A DNA stretch of 8,550 nucleotides from an uncultured Lachnospiraceae bacterium (GTDB lineage: Bacteria; Bacillota_A; Clostridia; Lachnospirales; Lachnospiraceae): NCBI GenBank assembly GCA_947177885.1, contig CAMWWF010000109.1:1-8550 (forward strand), read 5' to 3'. The notes under the pieces are model-generated. The model was not told the DNA's origin and made no database searches. It saw only the letters and a list, made by a program, of their open reading frames with translations. This document shows positions 6,859 through 8,550 of this stretch, in pieces (the stretch's first letter is position 1; every line of letters begins with the position of its first letter). The position numbers and the translations under genes were made by a program.

Positions 6859-6890
6859 ATTCCAATCCTGTCCAATCCCGCATCAGCCCT

Positions 6891-6978
6891 ATGTTACCAT
6901 CGGCCGGCGGAACAACTTCTGTCCAAAGTTCATGACTATACCCCAATGCGCATTTCGGGAATAACATCATGGTAATAT
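6891..6978. repeat. Widely spaced inverted repeat upstream of the LuxR-type gene
   Basis: ATGTTACCAT (6891-6900) and ATGGTAATAT (6969-6978) are inverted copies matching at nine of ten positions, 68 bases apart. Between them on the minus strand is a candidate -10, TATAGT (6940-6935), with no good -35. They could be paired operator sites; chance is not excluded. Confidence 0.35.
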
Positions 6979-7010
6979 GAGAACACCTTTTATTTCAATA
7001 CTTTCCCGCC

Positions 7011-7041
7011 AAAAAGGAGGTAGTATTTTTATACTACCTCC
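7011..7041 (-). terminator. Intrinsic terminator of mgtE
   Basis: A perfect 11-bp stem (GGAGGTAGTAT with its complement, 7016-7041) closes a four-base loop. On the minus strand it runs straight into five T residues (7015-7011). It lies about 65 bases beyond the mgtE stop and separates mgtE from the LuxR-type gene. On the plus strand GAATTTT follows, so weak bidirectional action is possible. Confidence 0.9.
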
Positions 7042-7108
7042 GAATTTTAAGGTATTTCCCCTGAAATGCATTAAAATGCTTTCCCGGGAGCCGGCTCTGA
7101 AAAATGAC

Positions 7109-8458
7109 TCATATCCCAAGGATAACAGTCGCTACTCTGAAATATACGATCAATGACAACGCATCCACGATAGTAGTGATAAAGGGACTTGCCATAACCG
7201 CCGGGTCAAACCCCAGTTTCTTCGCACCGATCGGCAGGAGACATCCCACCAGCATAGCCAGCAGCACCGCGGCCACCAGCGTCAGACACACCACCGCCGC
7301 GACGCTGATACCAACCCTGTCAAAAAGCATCAGCTTGGCGAAATTTGCCGCTGCCAGCGTCACCCCGCATAGAGTTGCCACCCTCACTTCCTTCCACACC
7401 ACCCGGAAAGCATCCCGATACTCGATCTCTCCCAGCGAAAGTCCGCGGATCACTGTCACACTCGCCTGTCCGCCGGCATTTCCCCCGGTATCCATCAACA
7501 TGGGAATAAACGCGATCAACGCCGCATAAACGCTCAGCGCCTCCTCAAAAGAGGTGATAATGGCTCCTGTAAAGGCAGCGGAAACCATGAGAAGCAACAG
7601 CCACGGGATCCTCTTCTTAAAGGTCTCGATCACGGTAGTTCTCATATAAGGCTTGTCACTGGGTACGATAGCCGCCATCTTCTCCATATCTTCCGTGGTC
7701 TCTTCCTCAATGATATCCACGATATCATCCACAGTGATGATCCCCACCAGACGATTCTCATTGTCCACCACCGGCATGGCCGTGAAATCATATTTTTTGA
7801 ACTGTCCGGCGGCCTCCTCCTGGTCAGTCAGGGTATGGATCGAGATGACATTTTCATGCATGATATCACCGATGATCTCGTCCCCGTCACTGAGCAGCAG
7901 ATAGCGCAGCGCCACTGTCCCTACCAGCTTTCTCTGCTCATCCAGCACATAACAGATATTAATGGTCTCACTGTCCAGCCCCACTCTGCGGATTTTGGCG
8001 ATAGCCTCATCCACAGTGAGGGTCTCTTTCAGGTCCACATACTCCACCGTCATAATACTGCCCGCCGAATCCTCAGGATAACGGAGCAGATGATTAATAG
8101 CCCTTCTGGTCTCCGGACTGGCGATCGCGAGAATGCCCTTCACCACATTGGCCGGCATCTCCTCCAGCATGTCCACCACATCATCCGCCATCAGATTGTC
8201 TATGATGCCCGCCGCTTCCTTATCCGACAGGGAATTCAGGATATACTGCTGGTCGTCAATGTCCAGATAAGAAAAGACATCCGCCGCCATATCCTTTGGC
8301 AGAATGCGGAATGTCTTCAGAGTGGAAACATCATCCATCTCCTCCAATAACGACGCCACATCCGCATGGTTCAGTTCGGAAAGGTACTGTCGCAGCTTTG
8401 TATACTGCTTTGTGTCAAGGAGTTCCAGCAATTCGTCCAATTCTCTTAATCGTTCCAT
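7109..8458 (-). CDS. mgtE: Magnesium transporter MgtE
   Basis: A Mg2+ channel/transporter of 449 residues, the normal family length, acting as a homodimer in the cytoplasmic membrane. Residues about 5-125 form the helical MgtE N domain, about 131-190 and 195-253 two CBS domains that gate the channel by binding Mg2+, and about 285-449 five membrane helices. The family signature is PMLMDTGGNAGGQ at 319-331; the last helix carries VDALSLIVYF with Asp432, at the position expected for the pore Mg2+-binding Asp. The ATG at 8458 was chosen because AGGAG lies 7 bases upstream; a TTG at 8479 is the only earlier start and has no such site. No M-box is visible in the 92 bases upstream, but the window ends there. 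Palindromic repeats in the leader may affect expression. Confidence 0.97.
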   Translation of the reverse strand: MERLRELDELLELLDTKQYTKLRQYLSELNHADVASLLEEMDDVSTLKTFRILPKDMAADVFSYLDIDDQQYILNSLSDKEAAGIIDNLMADDVVDMLEEMPANVVKGILAIASPETRRAINHLLRYPEDSAGSIMTVEYVDLKETLTVDEAIAKIRRVGLDSETINICYVLDEQRKLVGTVALRYLLLSDGDEIIGDIMHENVISIHTLTDQEEAAGQFKKYDFTAMPVVDNENRLVGIITVDDIVDIIEEETTEDMEKMAAIVPSDKPYMRTTVIETFKKRIPWLLLLMVSAAFTGAIITSFEEALSVYAALIAFIPMLMDTGGNAGGQASVTVIRGLSLGEIEYRDAFRVVWKEVRVATLCGVTLAAANFAKLMLFDRVGISVAAVVCLTLVAAVLLAMLVGCLLPIGAKKLGFDPAVMASPFITTIVDALSLIVYFRVATVILGI

Positions 8459-8465
8459 AGTACCT

Positions 8466-8470
8466 CTCCT
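8466..8470 (-). promoter_or_regulatory. mgtE: Ribosome binding site of mgtE
   Basis: AGGAG within AAAGGAGAGG on the minus strand lies 7 bases before the ATG at 8458 and fixes that start over the TTG at 8479. Confidence 0.85.
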
Positions 8471-8477
8471 TTCTTTC

Positions 8478-8523
8478 AATTGCCACTTGTGGCAATTTTG
8501 CCGCTTGTGGCAATTTTTGCCGC
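8478..8523 (-). repeat. Tandem palindromic repeats in the mgtE leader
   Basis: Two 18-base units (8480-8497 and 8498-8515) differ at one base and are followed by a seven-base start of a third (8517-8523). The first unit with its flanks is a perfect dyad: AATTGCCAC (8478-8486), centre TT, GTGGCAATT (8489-8497). The second has a seven-pair stem with one G-T pair. GGCAA and TTGCC segments can also pair between units. The array lies directly upstream of the ribosome binding site. Confidence 0.8.
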
Positions 8524-8550
8524 ATCCACGCCTGTTTTTCCACCGTTTCA

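Noticed and set aside
6861..6878. Two TCCAATCC copies ten bases apart before the LuxR-type gene
   Set aside because: Only two short copies with no dyad partner; easily due to chance.
8459..8550. An M-box magnesium riboswitch upstream of mgtE
   Set aside because: No M-box core is visible in the 92 bases present, and the region is occupied by palindromic repeats; it could still lie beyond the window.

Overview
The window looks like chromosomal DNA from a Clostridia-type Firmicute, most likely Lachnospiraceae. This is inferred from strong GGAGG ribosome binding sites, roughly balanced GC in genes with AT-rich spacers, an AraC regulator divergent from a paired ABC exporter, and an MgtE transporter. 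No rRNA, tRNA, CRISPR array, transposase or phage gene was found.

Layout from left to right: (1) a minus-strand gene for a small protein with an apparent DUF1905-like N-terminal half and a C39-like papain-fold cysteine peptidase C-terminal half, behind its own extended -10 promoter; (2) a minus-strand AraC/cupin regulator; (3) a 399-base divergent spacer (measured from the chosen AraC start) holding the AraC promoter, a perfect palindrome, a long stem-loop and three tandem 23-24 bp repeats; (4) two consecutive plus-strand genes encoding the halves of a heterodimeric type IV ABC exporter; (5) a minus-strand gene for a membrane-anchored LuxR-type regulator whose membrane part resembles flagellar MotA; (6) a minus-strand mgtE magnesium transporter gene with a perfect intrinsic terminator behind it and palindromic tandem repeats in front of its ribosome binding site.

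How the parts may work together: the AraC protein is the obvious candidate regulator of the divergent exporter pair, and the tandem repeats lie where activator sites would be expected. The two exporter subunits have complementary defects: subunit 1 has Asp for the catalytic Glu and Tyr for the switch His, while subunit 2 has LSAGQ instead of LSGGQ. One ATP site should therefore be degenerate and the other consensus, as in BmrCD/TM287-288-type exporters. The LuxR-type gene and mgtE are separated by a terminator and look like independent units.

The most unusual item is the MotA-like/LuxR fusion. Next come the repeat-rich exporter leader, the DUF1905-peptidase fusion and the palindromic mgtE leader. 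Family names rest on motif reading by eye, without database searches.
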